64,000 nucleotides of DNA. Origin: Gliomastix tumulicola (taxonomy: Eukaryota; Ascomycota; Sordariomycetes; Hypocreales; Bionectriaceae). Made by a program: the position numbers and the translations under genes. Positions 32,101 through 43,745 of the stretch are shown here, piece after piece. Every line of letters begins with the position of its first letter. Position 1 is the stretch's first letter. Location: contig BCHX01000007.1 of NCBI GenBank assembly GCA_001599755.1, forward strand, positions 1,860,001-1,924,000, read 5' to 3'. Below the pieces are notes generated by a model. The model had not been told where the DNA came from. It worked only from the letters and a program-made list of their open reading frames with translations, and ran no database searches.

Positions 32101-35100
32101 CTGTCATCCGAGTACTCGCGCACACGGCTGAAGTGAACAGTTTCCGTCCGAGATGATTGGTAATAATGAGGGCCTCTTCTTCCTCGGGCTTCAGGGTAGG
32201 GGATGTGCCAGACTTTGCATGCCCAGAAACCACAGGACGATCATGACGACAGAGACCCTCAAGCCCCGACAACTTCTCAAACAAGAGGTCGTCATACAAC
32301 GCCTTGACCTCTGCGTTTTGACCTTGGCCAAGAGAATTTGGGTGCTTCTCAGCTCCTGAGCGGAGCTTTTGTCTCGAGCCTCAGCTTTAGCCAATGTAAG
32401 ACGTCCGATGGGCGTGGTGATCAGTAAAAGGGGCTTCATCTCCTACCCTGAACTGCTGCCAGCTCCAGAGGCCGATGACTGCTGTCGTCTTTGCTCTTCG
32501 TGCCAACAACTGGAGGCGTAGCAAATTTCTCCTTGCCTATCATGCTCAAGTGGTTGTGAAACAGCCAGGCCACAGTCTCAGCTCGCAACTGCAAATTTAC
32601 CATCGCAAGAGCATTGATGGTTCCACGAATGTTTAACTCACACCACCGACATCTCATGACAATCTCGGACCAGTGTTCCTCACATTGCTAACATCATCCA
32701 TAGCGTTCCTGCGTCCTCGATAACCATGCTTGTGCCCTGGCTCTGATGTGGCATGATCCAATGCCCCGTGTCTCCGATCAAGCAGACTTTTCTCCTACAT
32801 CTGGACGAACACGGATCATGTACCACCCGCTGCGTTGTCTGAATGCCCTTCCCGACAGTCGGGTGCGCGAAGTCCAGCCTATCAATGGTGGGACAAGGCT
32901 CAACAACTCGCCAACGGAGCGGTTCTCTAGATTCTATCCCCGTGTGGTGTAATCGACCTAGTTCCACCGGAAGAAGTAGGAGGGCGGCAACAACTCAACG
33001 TCGCTTTACGACGAGAGAACGGTCCCATATCATTTGCCCTCCTACCCGCTCCATCGCCAAACGATGTTGCCTGCGAATAGTCTACGAGCCCGAACTCGAC
33101 GCTTTCCTCGGTTCTGTCGTCGAGGTCGGTGTAAGCGGCCCTGTTCGGACAGTTGTTTACTAAGTTGATACCCTGACACCACATGTCCATGATAAGCCAG
33201 AGCCTGCTTCCCATGTCAATGCTAGGGATTCAAACATTCGTGGTAATTGATGCGCTTCGACAGCGCGACCGGATCGCCATATACTACGCCAACACCCCTT
33301 AGGGTCCATGCCGCTAGCGACAGAGTATATCGATAACCCGCGGTTGACACGTCGGCGACCCTGTCACTCAAAACATAGATATCTAATCGTTACCATCAAC
33401 TGGTTACTCCGATAGTCATCCTGCATGGGTGGGTGATTGAAAAGCGAGAGATCTGTGGGAAGACGTGTTGCGGACTGGTGAATGCAAAAGACTATGCGAC
33501 TATAACCGGTAGCGGCCATATTTTCTCACCCGAGCTCTGTTAGAACAGGAGGTGTAAGCTGATCGCTTGCCTCAACCTTCTCACAAAGCCAATGCTGACG
33601 ATGCATAGAAAAGGGCTTATCTCACTGAGCGATTGATATTGCCCCTAGGGTATTCACTCCGACGTGCCTGAAAGGCCACTGAACGTGGTGTGCTGCTTCT
33701 CGAAAGCCTTGATACGGCATCTCCCTCCAACCCGGTGAAAGAACGGGGAATGGCTCGCTGCACAGAGGGTGAGCATTCTCTAGCAGAAGAAATGCTCTTG
33801 TGATAAATGTCCACGCGGCCCAATGGGCACGTCTAGAAGTAGCACTCACGCTCGCAGGTGGTCTTGAGCGGTACGCCTTGATATGGAAATTCCCAGGGGA
33901 CTGGGCGGACCAAATGCTACTCAGATGCGCCCATGGCTGGGCCATAGCGAGCATTTGGGCTGCGTCCTTATCTTTTTAGGTCGGAACCAATGTTGATTAT
34001 CCTGATTAAGCAGTTCCCGAATCATGTAATGCTGTGTCAAGTCATTGAAAACTGATGAGCGTCTGCAAGTGGAAGATCAAGGAGTCGAGTGTAATCATCC
34101 ACATGCTTCCCTTTCGCGGGAGGCGAGTGGATGCAAGCACTTATGCTGGTGGGTTCTGGTCGGATATCACTCAACATCGTCGCTTATGCATGTGAATATA
34201 GCATCGGTATCTCTGCGAGCACGCAAAAATGCGGTCTCGCCCCAAATGATCCGCCCTGTTCCGTCCCTGAGGCCTACTGGTTATTATTATATCGAGGCGG
34301 TCGGGAAGCCAGCGGGTGACCGGACCGACTCATCTGTCTTTGCCGCTGTCTGTTGCGCATGTGTCCTGGAAGATGCGGTATCCTGAGACACTGTGTGACC
34401 ACTCACACCCCTGGTCACAAATCGCGACTCCTGCTGCCTTTTTTGCTTGCATACTTGCGGGCGTGAAGCGGGTGAATGCCATGCAACTGCGCTCTCGAAG
34501 GGTCCAAAAAGGCAAGGAAGCCCGGCTCCTGCATAACCTCCCTGCTTACCCTGAAGCAAAGGCGCGTGGGGACCAGTTAGACGCCTTGCATGCACCAAGA
34601 CACGCTTGATTGCCTCTTGAGACCCTCTGGGCGTTGGTTCTCTGCGAAAACCGGAGCAAAGGTGATAGATCGCCGGGTACGGTGCATGATTGAGCTGGTC
34701 GGAGAGGCGCAACAATATACTCCCGTCCCGTATTTCTGACCGATCGCCACGCGCTGCTAGGTTGGTGGCAAGTAGGAGTTCACTATACTCCGAGGTGACG
34801 AGTACGGCTACTGCGCTGGGGATGTCGCTTCATAAGGTACTGGCTGTTCTTTAAGTTAACGGGCGGCAAAGTAGAGATCTAAGTTTGCAGCTGGAGATGG
34901 AAAGTTCAGTTCACATGGACTCGAGTTCCATTGGCGATACCAAATCTTTGGAGTAAGGAGGCAGCATTCCGTTGAACCAACAGCAGCTTGGGATCGGCCT
35001 GCCCAAACCAGGAGCCTATCACGTGACGTAAGCAAGCTTTCCCAACTCCAGCTCACAGAGCGATTGACGCCCACCAGCGTCGCTCCAATCAGTGCTGTTG

Positions 35101-35982
35101 AGTTTGCTCCGCTTCCGGAGAGTTCAATTGCACGCCGGGCGTGGCTTCAATCTCCATACTCGTGTCTTCCACATTGATAAATCCATACCAATGATTGGTT
35201 CTCCAAGCAGGGTCCAAGCGTCGGCTCGCTCGAGCTACCCCTCAAGCTCCGACTGGCTATCAAGATTGCACCCCTCCGATCTGGGGGGCTGTGATGGCGA
35301 CATGTCGTAACAAGGAAGAGCTGAGACCTTGCTAGTGTTTACTCCATTTTGCCCAAGACAAGTCGCTTGCTGCGTTATCCGAGGAACTTCCAGGCGTGAG
35401 CTTGATCACCCTGCGTGCCCTGTTCCTTGCCTGTGTGCGCCATCGGCTGCGCGATGGACGGAGGTACTCCTTCAAACATGGTCGACGCTTCCCAGGCCAT
35501 GTGGGGAGCTCACCCAGCTTCCCATCCCCCTCCGGTCGACCAGCCTCCTCGTCTCCCTCGCTCGACTTTCTGGTCGCCCTCCCTCATCCTCTCTCTTACC
35601 CACACCCAGCCTGCCAACCCAATACAGTTTTAAGGCAATGGGTACGGGCTAAATGCGTTGCTGCTTGGTGATGGAGGAAGTACCGATATGATGAGCACCA
35701 TGTTAGTCAGTAGCGGTGTTAGTAGCAGTCGAACAGCCTTGGTTGCGTAGCTCCCTTCCCCCAGCCTGAGCTCTCCCGCTCCCGCTCCCATTGCCTTTTC
35801 CTCCCCCCTCCCCCTTCTTCTTCCCTCCTTCTCTTCTTCCTGTTTCTCTCTTCTTTACTCTGCCCATCCCATACCGTGCGTATTTTGCGTCCTGCATCCC
35901 ATCCAAGGTCGTAATCGTCACACCCAGACACCCCGAAGCTTCCAATAGCCTTACATCCCTCCACCTACACCAGACAACCATA
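29142..35982. other. Gene-poor region of about 6.8 kb
   Basis: No open frame here has recognisable family sequence, codon bias like its neighbours, or splice-joinable conserved exons. The left end (29142 to about 30000) is pyrimidine-rich on the minus strand and is probably the leader and promoter of the TBC gene. A 100-codon minus-strand frame (29443-29141) ends just upstream of that start and could be an upstream ORF. A 13-bp CG alternation lies at 30620-30632. The right end (about 35760-35870) is a strong CT tract on the plus strand, fitting the promoter of the next gene. The longest frames (29656-30381 plus, 276 codons at 30257-31087 minus) look like chance frames. Lineage-specific short genes or noncoding RNAs cannot be excluded. 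Confidence 0.5.
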
Positions 35983-36781
35983 ATGTCTAAGCGCAAGGCC
36001 GGCGAGGAGGAGGAGCTCGTCTCTCTGCCCGAGGACGACGATGGCGAGGAGGAGGAGGAGTAAGTTGACCCTTTTCTACTTATCGTTCATCAGGCGCAAT
36101 TGGGTGTCTTGTACACGAGACGCCTCCAATTTGTCGCATTCTCCGTTATCCGGGATTCCGAAGTCGACCCAATGCGCCTATCTGTCGCCATCGCCACAGA
36201 GGCATTTGCGCATGGCGGCGCTGCCTGTGTGTTCGTGAGCCTGCCTCCTCTCAGTTGCTAATACTAGTATTAGGTATGTGTCCACTGGGGACGAAGAAGA
36301 AGTCTCCGAAGAGGACGAGGATGAGGAGGAGGAGGAGTATGAGGATGGTGGCGACGAGGAAGAGGACGCCAACGGCGTCGAAGGTACGCAACCCCCTCAT
36401 AGTTTGATCGCGCGCCTTCCCCGGCAGAGATGCCTCGAAGGCTTGGGTGATTTGCATCTTTTTAATGCGATGTACGCTGACACGAGACCCGTAGCCCAGC
36501 AACCTCCCGCTAAGAAGGTGAAGACGGTCGCGGCATCCAACGAGGAGGCCCCCAACGGCCACGCCGCCGAAGAAGAGGAAGAGGAGGAGGAAGAAGAAGT
36601 TGAGGAAGAGGAAGAGCAGGAAGAGGAAGAGGCCGAGGGCGATGACGCCGAAGCCGACGATGACGATGCTGAGGCCGAGGAGGAGGCGGCCGATGTGTCT
36701 GCTCCCGCCAAGGAGGCCGTCAAGACGACCGCTCCTGCGGTAGAGGCTAAGGCCGTTGCTGCGGGGGGCGACGATGCTTAA
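35983..36781 (+). CDS. Small acidic, probably nuclear protein of unknown function
   Basis: Exons 35983-36059, 36274-36383 and 36495-36781 give 157 residues. The protein begins MSKRKAGEEEELVSL and is then almost entirely Glu/Asp with Ala, Val and Thr. A single basic patch, PPAKKVKTVAA, resembles a nuclear localisation signal. I recognise no domain. Acid-rich small proteins of this kind include nucleolar proteins and histone chaperones, but no function should be assigned. Intron 1 is long for this window (214 bp, GTAAGT to ATTAG with GCTAAT upstream). Intron 2 (111 bp, GTACGC to GTAG, CTGAC branch) is a multiple of three with no stop, so it could be retained. Exon 1 splits a GAG codon at the donor. 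Confidence 0.72.
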
Positions 36782-37558
36782 AAGTCCAGATGATTGGATA
36801 CCGCGTGCTGCAGTCTCGTCTTTCAGTCGGCGTGGGGAAACATCTCAATCAGCTTTGTAAAGAACTTGGAGCCATCCTCGTAGCACATCTACGGCAAACA
36901 AATGTCGCTGGCCTGTATCAGGAAACCAGCATCTACCACCTTACCTTGGCCCTTCCTTCCCAACACGCCTGCTTAAAATCGTGCTCATGATTCATAGAGA
37001 GGTCGTTCCTGCCATATGTGTGTCTGTCGCCAACCTGGGGAAGGTGCGTGGGCAAACAGCTCCTCCTGGGCAGTTGCGACCCGGATCGGGGATGAATTCT
37101 TCGCTGGTCTCGTAGCGGCTGTTGGGCCTGTGGGAACTCGTTCAGACCCTCTGCACTCGATCCCTCTCCTTGTGCTACAGGCGGGAGCTACAGGATCCGA
37201 GGCCCGTGAAGCGAGCGAGTCGGAGGGCGCTTGCCCAAGTTGCATCATGGCGGGGTTTGGAAGTGGAGGGGCAGACAGATCGATCAGCCATGCACGCATC
37301 ATGTCGAGAAGCCGCGAGAGCAAAGAATCAGGAAGAAGGAATGGTTGGATTGGGCTTGGTCCGATTCTTGTATTTAATCGGCCCTTTGTCTTCCTAGTAC
37401 CTATGCAGGCACTTCGGAGCATAGGTTCATCACCTACTATACTTGTCTTCCCCTCATCTACCAATTTGCGGATAGATCCTTTTCGTGACACTCTACCGGT
37501 TGCATTGTTGCCTTTTGAAATACAATCGCTTATTCTCGAGCTCTACTCAAACGATACC
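36782..37558. other. Intergenic, promoter of the aldo-keto reductase gene
   Basis: About 780 bp between tandem plus-strand genes. An open frame reading into the reductase start has no conserved sequence and is taken as chance. I see nothing else. Confidence 0.5.
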
Positions 37559-38517
37559 ATGGCATCATTGAAGCACACAGCGTATGTGCCTCAGTGCTGA
37601 TCACCGATGCTGGCTAGCTGGGACTGACAAACGAGCGCTATAGCCGTACTTTCACCCTCAACACCGGGGCTAAGATCCCCGCCGTTGGCCTGGGTACCTG
37701 GCAGAGCAAGCCCAACGAGGTCGCCGTTGCCGTCGAGCACGCTCTGCGCGCGGGCTACCGCCATATCGACACCGCCCTTGCCTACGGCAATGAGAAGGAG
37801 GTCGGCCAGGGCATCAAGGCCTCGGGCGTGCCCCGCGAGGAGATCTGGCTGACTACCAAGCTCAACAACACCTGGCACAAGCAGGTCCCGGAGGGCATCG
37901 CGTCGAGCCTCAAGGACCTCGACACCGACTACGTCGACCTGTACCTCATGCACTGGCCGAGCTCGACCATTCCGGACGACAAGAAGAAGCACTACGAGGA
38001 CTGGGACTTCCGGGACACCTGGCGGGAGATGCAGAAGCTCGTGGAGACGGGCAAGGTGAAGAACATTGGCGTGTCCAACTTTGGCATTAGCAACCTCGAG
38101 AAGCTGCTCAGCGCCCCCGATACCAAGATCGTGCCGGCTGTCAACCAGATTGAGCTCCATCCTTGCAACCCATCGCCCAAGCTCGTCGCATACAACACCT
38201 CCAAGGGTATTCACTCAACAGGCTACTCTTGCCTCGGCTCCACCGACTCGCCGCTGTACACCAACAAGCAGCTTCTCAGCATCGCCGAGGCCAAGGGCAA
38301 GACGCCTCAGCAGGTCCTCCTGTTGTGGGGTCTGCAGAAGGGCTGGAGCGTCATCCCCAAGAGCGTAACGCCGAAGCGCATCGATGGCAACTTCGAGCTC
38401 GATGGGTGGGAGCTTACGGACGAGGAGATCAAGGAGATTGATGGGATCCAGGAGCGCTTCAAGGTCTGCGGGGACGCTTGGCTTCCCGTCAAGGTGTTCT
38501 TCGGCGATGACGAGTAG
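37559..38517 (+). CDS. Aldo-keto reductase (Gcy1/GLD1-like)
   Basis: Exons 37559-37581 and 37644-38517 (62-bp intron, GTATGT to CTATAG) encode 298 residues, a normal length for a monomeric cytosolic AKR. The NAD(P)H-dependent (beta/alpha)8 fold is clear. It has GLGTWQS, the catalytic tetrad Asp50 and Tyr55 in HIDTALAYGNE, Lys80 in TTKL and His111 in LYLMHWP, then GVSNFG, NQIELHP and the cofactor-binding IPKSVTPKRIDGN. The Lys-Ser and Arg of that last motif favour NADPH. Substrates in this group include glycerol/glyceraldehyde and other aldehydes or ketones; the true substrate is not determinable here. The intron splits the Ala8 codon and restores HTARTFTLNTGAKIPAVGLG. Confidence 0.92.
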
Positions 38518-38633
38518 ACAATGGCAAGTCGGCAATCGCAGATAGAACGGACGATCCGGTATTGTCCTCTAATAGAGTGCCGTCACCGGCATGTACTCTG
38601 TATGTAGTCTGTCTGTCTTGGGGGGCGTTTTGT

Positions 38634-39212
38634 TCATAGTTTGGTCTGTGACAGCTCGAAGTCGTCGTCCAGCTGGTCGGCCTCTTCGCTCAAGACAATG
38701 GCAACTTGCCGCCGAATCTCTGCCGCCAGTTTCTCCGCCTCATCATCATCCAATTCCTCCCTCTTGCCTCGGCCGAACATTGTGAAGCTCTCGCTGTAGC
38801 GTCCCCTCGCTTTTATGTCGGGTCTCGGAATGAGGTGATAGTGCATATGCGGAACGACCTGTGCGGCAGCGGCGCCGTTGTTCTGCACGACGTTCCAATC
38901 TCGGACCCCCGTCGCTCTGGCGAGCGCTTCGGAGAGCACGCGAACAGCGGCTCCTAGCCGTCTTGCCTCAGCAGGTGTCGCATCGGTGAGCTTCGGCCGG
39001 TGTGGGCGAGGGCAGACGAGGAGGTGCCCCGGACTTAGGGGGAGGATGTCGAGGAATGCGATGAGCGAGGGCGTCGAGAGGACGAGGAAGGACGGAGGAC
39101 TTGTCTGGGTCGGGGAGAGATCGTCTGGCGATGGAGGAGAGGAGGGACTGTACGGTTTGTGGGCTGAGGCGATGGCGCAGAAGGGGCAGTCTGGCTCGAC
39201 TGAAGTCCCCAT
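38634..39212 (-). CDS. HIT-family nucleotide hydrolase/transferase
   Basis: A single-exon gene for 192 residues. The histidine triad HMHYHLIP places His at about 122, 124 and 126, with the family's ILPLSPGHLLVCPR stretch upstream and a NNGAAAAQVVPH segment before the triad. Cys9 and Cys12 (CPFC) resemble the zinc-binding pair at the start of Hint-branch proteins. HIT proteins hydrolyse or transfer nucleoside monophosphates from substrates such as AMP-amidates; this one fits the Hint-like branch with a Pro/Ser-rich insertion near residues 20-40. The C-terminal acidic helix (DDDEAEKLAAEIRRQ) is an extension beyond the core. It is divergent from the MVD1 gene and convergent with the aldo-keto reductase, 116 bp away. 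Confidence 0.88.
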   Translation of the reverse strand: MGTSVEPDCPFCAIASAHKPYSPSSPPSPDDLSPTQTSPPSFLVLSTPSLIAFLDILPLSPGHLLVCPRPHRPKLTDATPAEARRLGAAVRVLSEALARATGVRDWNVVQNNGAAAAQVVPHMHYHLIPRPDIKARGRYSESFTMFGRGKREELDDDEAEKLAAEIRRQVAIVLSEEADQLDDDFELSQTKL

Positions 39213-40065
39213 GATTATCGCTTGGTTTTCCCGGCTCGGCTGTGCTGATGTCTTGCCTTTAGGCTTTGATCATGTTCCAATTGTTGACTTGGGGAGCGCG
39301 CAGCAAAACCTCGGCTCGGGTTTGGATGCGGCCAGTGCGGATGCTCGTTAATCACAGATCGCACTGTACATGCGCCGGGTATTTTTAGTTGATATGTGAC
39401 AGAATGGCGGCGCAGTGCCCCTGTCTGCCGTCGCCTACTAGTGGCTGCCACTTTTGTCTGCTTCTCGTAAGCAACTTTGGGTTCAGGTACCGCGAATCTC
39501 ACCAGCAGCTTGAAGCTCCCAGGGTTGCCGTTCCTATCACAGCTCCCATCTCGGTCGCACAATCACGGAAACCAGAAAAACGAGCCCTAGGCCTCCGGAC
39601 GACCCGCGAGCCTGGAAATTGGACAGGGCAAATGGCGGTCTTTTCTCCCGCAAGCGCCCTTGGTCGCCTTCCGCACACGCCGAGCCCTGGTGTAAGTCGC
39701 TGGGACTCGCACCACCCAAGTCCCTCATATGCATCTTCGCCTCCAGCCGTAAGCGTGATATACCGGCAAAAGATAAAACGATGGATTCATGAAGGATCGT
39801 AGGGTTTGGCCTGGGGGTGTCAATATACCTCATATCGTACGTAGGTATGTGGCATGCATCCGGCTCTGGGAGCATTATCAGCGTTGTAGTTACAGGTCCC
39901 CTCTGTTTTGTAGGGGCCGCGGCAGGGACCTATTTTGATAGACCTCCCCCACCTCGACTTTGTGCTTCTTCTGCCCAATCTCCCACCCTCTCGTCCAGAC
40001 CACCACGAAACCTGCCGGTATCACACACATTGCAAGCTGCGAGCAACATTGATAACCCTCTCACA
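39213..40065. promoter_or_regulatory. Bidirectional promoter region, HIT gene / MVD1
   Basis: The 853 bp between divergent start codons. The part upstream of MVD1 (39940-40010) is pyrimidine-rich. No clear binding site is identified. Confidence 0.5.
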
Positions 40066-41312
40066 ATGGCCGACACCAAGGTTTACCGGGCTACGGCCAT
40101 CACGTCCCCCAACATTGCCGTCTGCAAGCGAGTCAGCCACAGAAGCTACCCCGCCAAACAGTCTTGAACCTCTTCCTGCTAACACGGCCTCTTCTTCTTC
40201 TTCTCTGCAGGTACTGGGGTAAGCGAGACACCAAGCTCAACCTCCCGACGAACCCGTCGCTCTCGGTGACGCTGTCCCAGGACGACCTCCAGACGCGCAC
40301 GACGGCCACCGCCTCGTCCGCCTACACCGAGGACCAGCTGTTCCTCAATGGCAAGCCCTCGGACCTCTCGGGCGACAGGACCCAGGCCTGCCTCCGCGAG
40401 CTGCGCTCCAAGCGCGCCAATCTCGAGGCCGCCGACGCCTCGCTGCCCAAGCTGTCCCCGCTGGCCCTGAAGATCGCCTCCGAGAACAACTTCCCGACGG
40501 CCGCCGGCCTGGCCTCGTCCGCGGCGGGCTTTGCGGCGCTGATCCGCGCCATCGCCGACCTGTACGAGCTCCCGGACTCGGCGTCTGAGCTGTCCAAGAT
40601 CGCGCGGCAGGGCTCCGGCTCGGCCTGCCGGAGCATGTTCGGCGGCTACGTCGCGTGGCGGCAGGGCGAGAAGGCGGACGGCAGCGACTCCCTGGCCGAG
40701 CTCGTCGCCGACGTCGACCACTGGGACATGGCGGCGCTCATCCTCGTCGTCAGCGCCGCCAAGAAGGACGTCTCGTCGACCTCGGGCATGCAGCTGACGG
40801 TCCACACCTCGGACCTCTTCCAGCACAGGATAGCCAGCGTCGCCCAGACCAACATGCGCAAGCTCGAGGAGTCGGTCCGCGAGAAGGACTTCCCCAAGTT
40901 CGCCGAGTACACCATGCGCGACTCCAACTCCTTCCACTCCACCTGCGCCGACACCTACCCGCCCATCTTCTACATGAACGACACGTCGCGCGCCGCCATC
41001 CGTGCCGTCGAGTCCGTCAACAGGCAGGCCGGCCGGACCGTCGCCGCCTACACGTACGATGCCGGCCCGAACGCCGTCATCTACTTCCTCCGCGAGGACA
41101 CCGATACCGTCGTCGCGCCCTTCTACGCTGCCTTGGGCAAGACCCCCGGTTGGAAGGAGGGCGCCTCGGCTGCCAAGGCCGATATTCAGCTTGAGGAACA
41201 CATCACCTCGATCCTCGCCGAGGGCGTCACCAGCGTTATCCAGACGGGCATTGGTGGTGGTCCCTCCAAGTCGGACAAGCACCTGATCGACGAGGCTGGC
41301 AACACTCTTTAA
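40066..41312 (+). CDS. MVD1: Diphosphomevalonate decarboxylase
   Basis: Exons 40066-40127 and 40211-41312 give 387 residues. The enzyme converts mevalonate 5-diphosphate to isopentenyl diphosphate with ATP, the last step of the mevalonate pathway supplying sterols, dolichol and other isoprenoids. It is a GHMP-fold protein. The start contains SPNIAVCKYWGKRD, the ATP-binding motif FPTAAGLASSAAG lies at about 115-127, and GSGSACRSMFGG and DAGPNAVIYFL are conserved. The 83-bp intron has a GC donor (GCGAGT) and a TGCAG acceptor with GCTAAC branch. Only this GC-AG join, splitting the Lys21 codon, gives NIAVCKYWGK; the nearby GT choice shifts frame into an early stop. C-terminal SKL is absent. Dpm1, a dolichol-phosphate user, lies 18 kb away. 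Confidence 0.95.
40128..40210 (+). other. GC-AG intron of MVD1
   Basis: The donor reads AA/GCGAGT and the acceptor CTCTGCAG/G, with GCTAAC at about 40178. GC donors are a rare minority of fungal introns. This is the only join that preserves the conserved N-terminus. Confidence 0.85.
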
Positions 41313-41718
41313 GCATGGGATTTATGAAAATGCATATATAGATATATTCAAAAGATGGTAGCGGTGGACTAAGCGGTTCGGCCTTGGCGGCATATTAGCG
41401 AAGAGTTTATGACGACTTATGCTTCCTGGCATGTTTTTGGTGGTGTGAAGACATTTGATCCCCTGGGAATTTCCATCTGTCATGAATGTCCGGGAGTGTC
41501 CCCTCGCGTTTGGATTATAATGCCGAATTGAGAGTGCGACTCCCCTTTATATACACAGCGTTGAACAACTCGGCTCAGCCCGTATCGACTGTGAAAGGTT
41601 GCTTTCTGTCCCCAAGTACTATAGGTACGGGGCGTACTAGTACTTTGTAAATATCAAGACTTTGAAGGGAATTAGGCAGAGTATAATAATGAGCGTAGCG
41701 TAGGCTCCTCATATGGAT
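41313..41718. other. Intergenic, convergent 3' ends
   Basis: About 400 bp between MVD1 and the small minus-strand gene, with AT-rich patches after the MVD1 stop. No gene seen. Confidence 0.5.
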
Positions 41719-42255
41719 TCAGGATTGTCTCGAGTTCGAGCCACCACTCCTTTGCCTGTTTTGCGCCAGGATAGACATCAACAGGTTGTCCATCATCCTC
41801 ATCTCCGACGACAGAGCGAAGTGACAGCCGTCGTCGACCGAGGCAGTGGCGTTCGAGCCAAAGCTGGACGCGGACGTCTGGTCGGTGATGGCTGTGCTCG
41901 AAGACGTGACAGTTGAGGAGGTCGAGGAAGGCGTAGGCGGATATTGCTCCGAGCTGTCTGCGGAGGGTTGACTAGACATGCTGGCGGATGAGGGCTGTCG
42001 TTCCTGAATGGATGATTTCTCCGCTAGTCTTCGGGACTGCCTCGTTCGAGGCGCTGAAGACCGGTTGTCAGCAGGCTTGGTCTGATAGGCTCTTGCTCGG
42101 AAGACTAGAACGTCTGCCCCAGCATGTAAACGGGGAGACCTTGCGGCTTGAGGTAGACGGGATACGAAGAGACCGCCAGACATACCTTGAGCTTCAGGGG
42201 TGCTTGAGTTGGAGGCACTCTGATCTGAGAGACGGGAATCCTGCAGGCGTCCCAT
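41719..42255 (-). CDS. Hypothetical small Ser-rich protein
   Basis: Not recognised. The frame 42255-41719 is open throughout (178 codons), but a convincing intron lies at 42185-42054 (GTATGT donor, CTGAC branch, CTTCAG acceptor; 132 bp, a multiple of three without stop). Splicing gives exons 42255-42186 and 42053-41719 and 134 residues. The product is rich in Ser, Thr and Gln with a short basic stretch (APRTRQSRRLAEKS) after the junction, and ends with a possible helix MRMMDNLLMSILAQNRQR. No signal peptide or membrane segment is visible. Either isoform is possible. It could also be a chance frame, so confidence is modest. Confidence 0.42.
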   Translation of the reverse strand: MGRLQDSRLSDQSASNSSTPEAQGMSGGLFVSRLPQAARSPRLHAGADVLVFRARAYQTKPADNRSSAPRTRQSRRLAEKSSIQERQPSSASMSSQPSADSSEQYPPTPSSTSSTVTSSSTAITDQTSASSFGSNATASVDDGCHFALSSEMRMMDNLLMSILAQNRQRSGGSNSRQS

Positions 42256-43745
42256 GACGTATCAAGGATCCTTGGAATGGACACGGATCACGATGGCTGC
42301 AGTGATGTGAGACTCGCGCGGCAACCATCCACACTCCGTGGTGGAGGGTAAAAGAGCACGTGGGTGTTCAAGAGGCGACTCTGCGTAGGGCTGGACCTAA
42401 CACTCCTTGATGGAGGGGATGGACAGGCTTGTCTGTATGTGTGTTGGTGCAGACTTGAGACTTATATAGAGCGTCACCATCACGAGGAGAACAATGAACA
42501 AAGATATACCAAGACCAACGAGCACATTTATACCAGTCCTGCTCGTCCAATATGTAGCGGAATGGGCAACACCAGCTGAACAGGGGAAGGAATGTCTCCC
42601 CCCTCTCTGGCAAGTCCGATAGGCTCACCATAACCGCGTGTTGAGCATATGCCAGCTCATTAGACATGCATGAATGGCCGGTCGGATGTAGCAAGGAGGG
42701 TCGGAAGCCAATACCCATTCGTCACTCATGCCGCATCCCACATCAGTTCTTGCACCCCGGGCCCAGCACATCGGTTCAGTCCAGCATTAGAGCCGACCGG
42801 GGCGGACGGGCGTGGCGCTGCCGTCTGAACCTACTTCCCCTTCCCCAACGACGAGATCCGATTCTAGGGAAGTGATGGACGATTCTGGTTCGCTGCCACT
42901 CCAACATCCAGACTGCATCCTGACGACTGCCGGTTAGCAAACGGGAACTACCGTCTATTCGAGGTCCCTAGATTGGCTCAAGGAACAGCCACGCGACAAG
43001 AAGTTCAGCGGTCCAGAAGGGCTTTCTCCCTCCCCCCGCTCCAACCTGGCAGTGGATGTTAGACAAACGAGCTGAACGGCGACGCTGGTGTGTGTGTGGG
43101 CGGTCTGTCCCATGGGAAGTTCCCTGTCTCAGCTGCGCTTTGAGAGAAAGACCGCCCCCGACCGGCGATAGAAGTCTCAATCGCCGCTTTACTAAGGGCG
43201 GCCGACGGAGGTGTGAGTGGATGGTCCCCGAGGGTTGAGTTGCACTTGACATTCCGCACTCTTGGACGCGAGCGGCGATACCGGCCAGTCTGGACTTTTT
43301 ACGAATTCCGGGTCTTGCAGGGAAAGCGGCTGAACACATCCACCTGAGTGGGAAGTTCCATGCGGGAGGACAAGAACCAACCGCAGGTCTGCAGGACAAA
43401 GAAACTTGAAGCGGAAAGAGTCCCGTTCAAGGGATTCAGTTCATGTCTATCAGATCGGCCGTAGCATCGGCCGACAGACACCCAGACCCGGCACCTCACC
43501 GCCTTCCATATTGGGAAACGTTTTTACTGCCGGCAGAATTTCCCCCACTGTGGTAGAATTTACCCCACTTCCTCCACACCGCCATCGTCTTTTTCGAAGC
43601 TTTGTCAGTCGCAATAACATTTTGCTGTGTTCCCAGCCCTGCAAGACGACCAACCGAGATTCCACCGAACCACTACTACAAACCTGCCCCTGCTCTTCAG
43701 CACCACCAGAAGAGAGTCTTGAGGACTTTGCGCCAAACAACAGAC
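42256..43745. other. Intergenic, about 1.5 kb
   Basis: The region lies between divergent genes. The right end, 43500-43745, should be promoter and leader of RPB12. Short frames on both strands have no family resemblance. Confidence 0.5.

Noticed and set aside
35304..35315. GTCGTAACAAGG, identical to the conserved 3' end of 18S rRNA
   Set aside because: The match is 12 bases only; sequence on both sides does not follow 18S or ITS1, so it is a chance match and not an rDNA fragment.
40179..41282. 367-codon open frame antisense to MVD1
   Set aside because: It is the shadow of a GC-rich coding exon; the sense strand encodes a well conserved enzyme and the antisense product is a Gly/Arg/Val-rich artefact.
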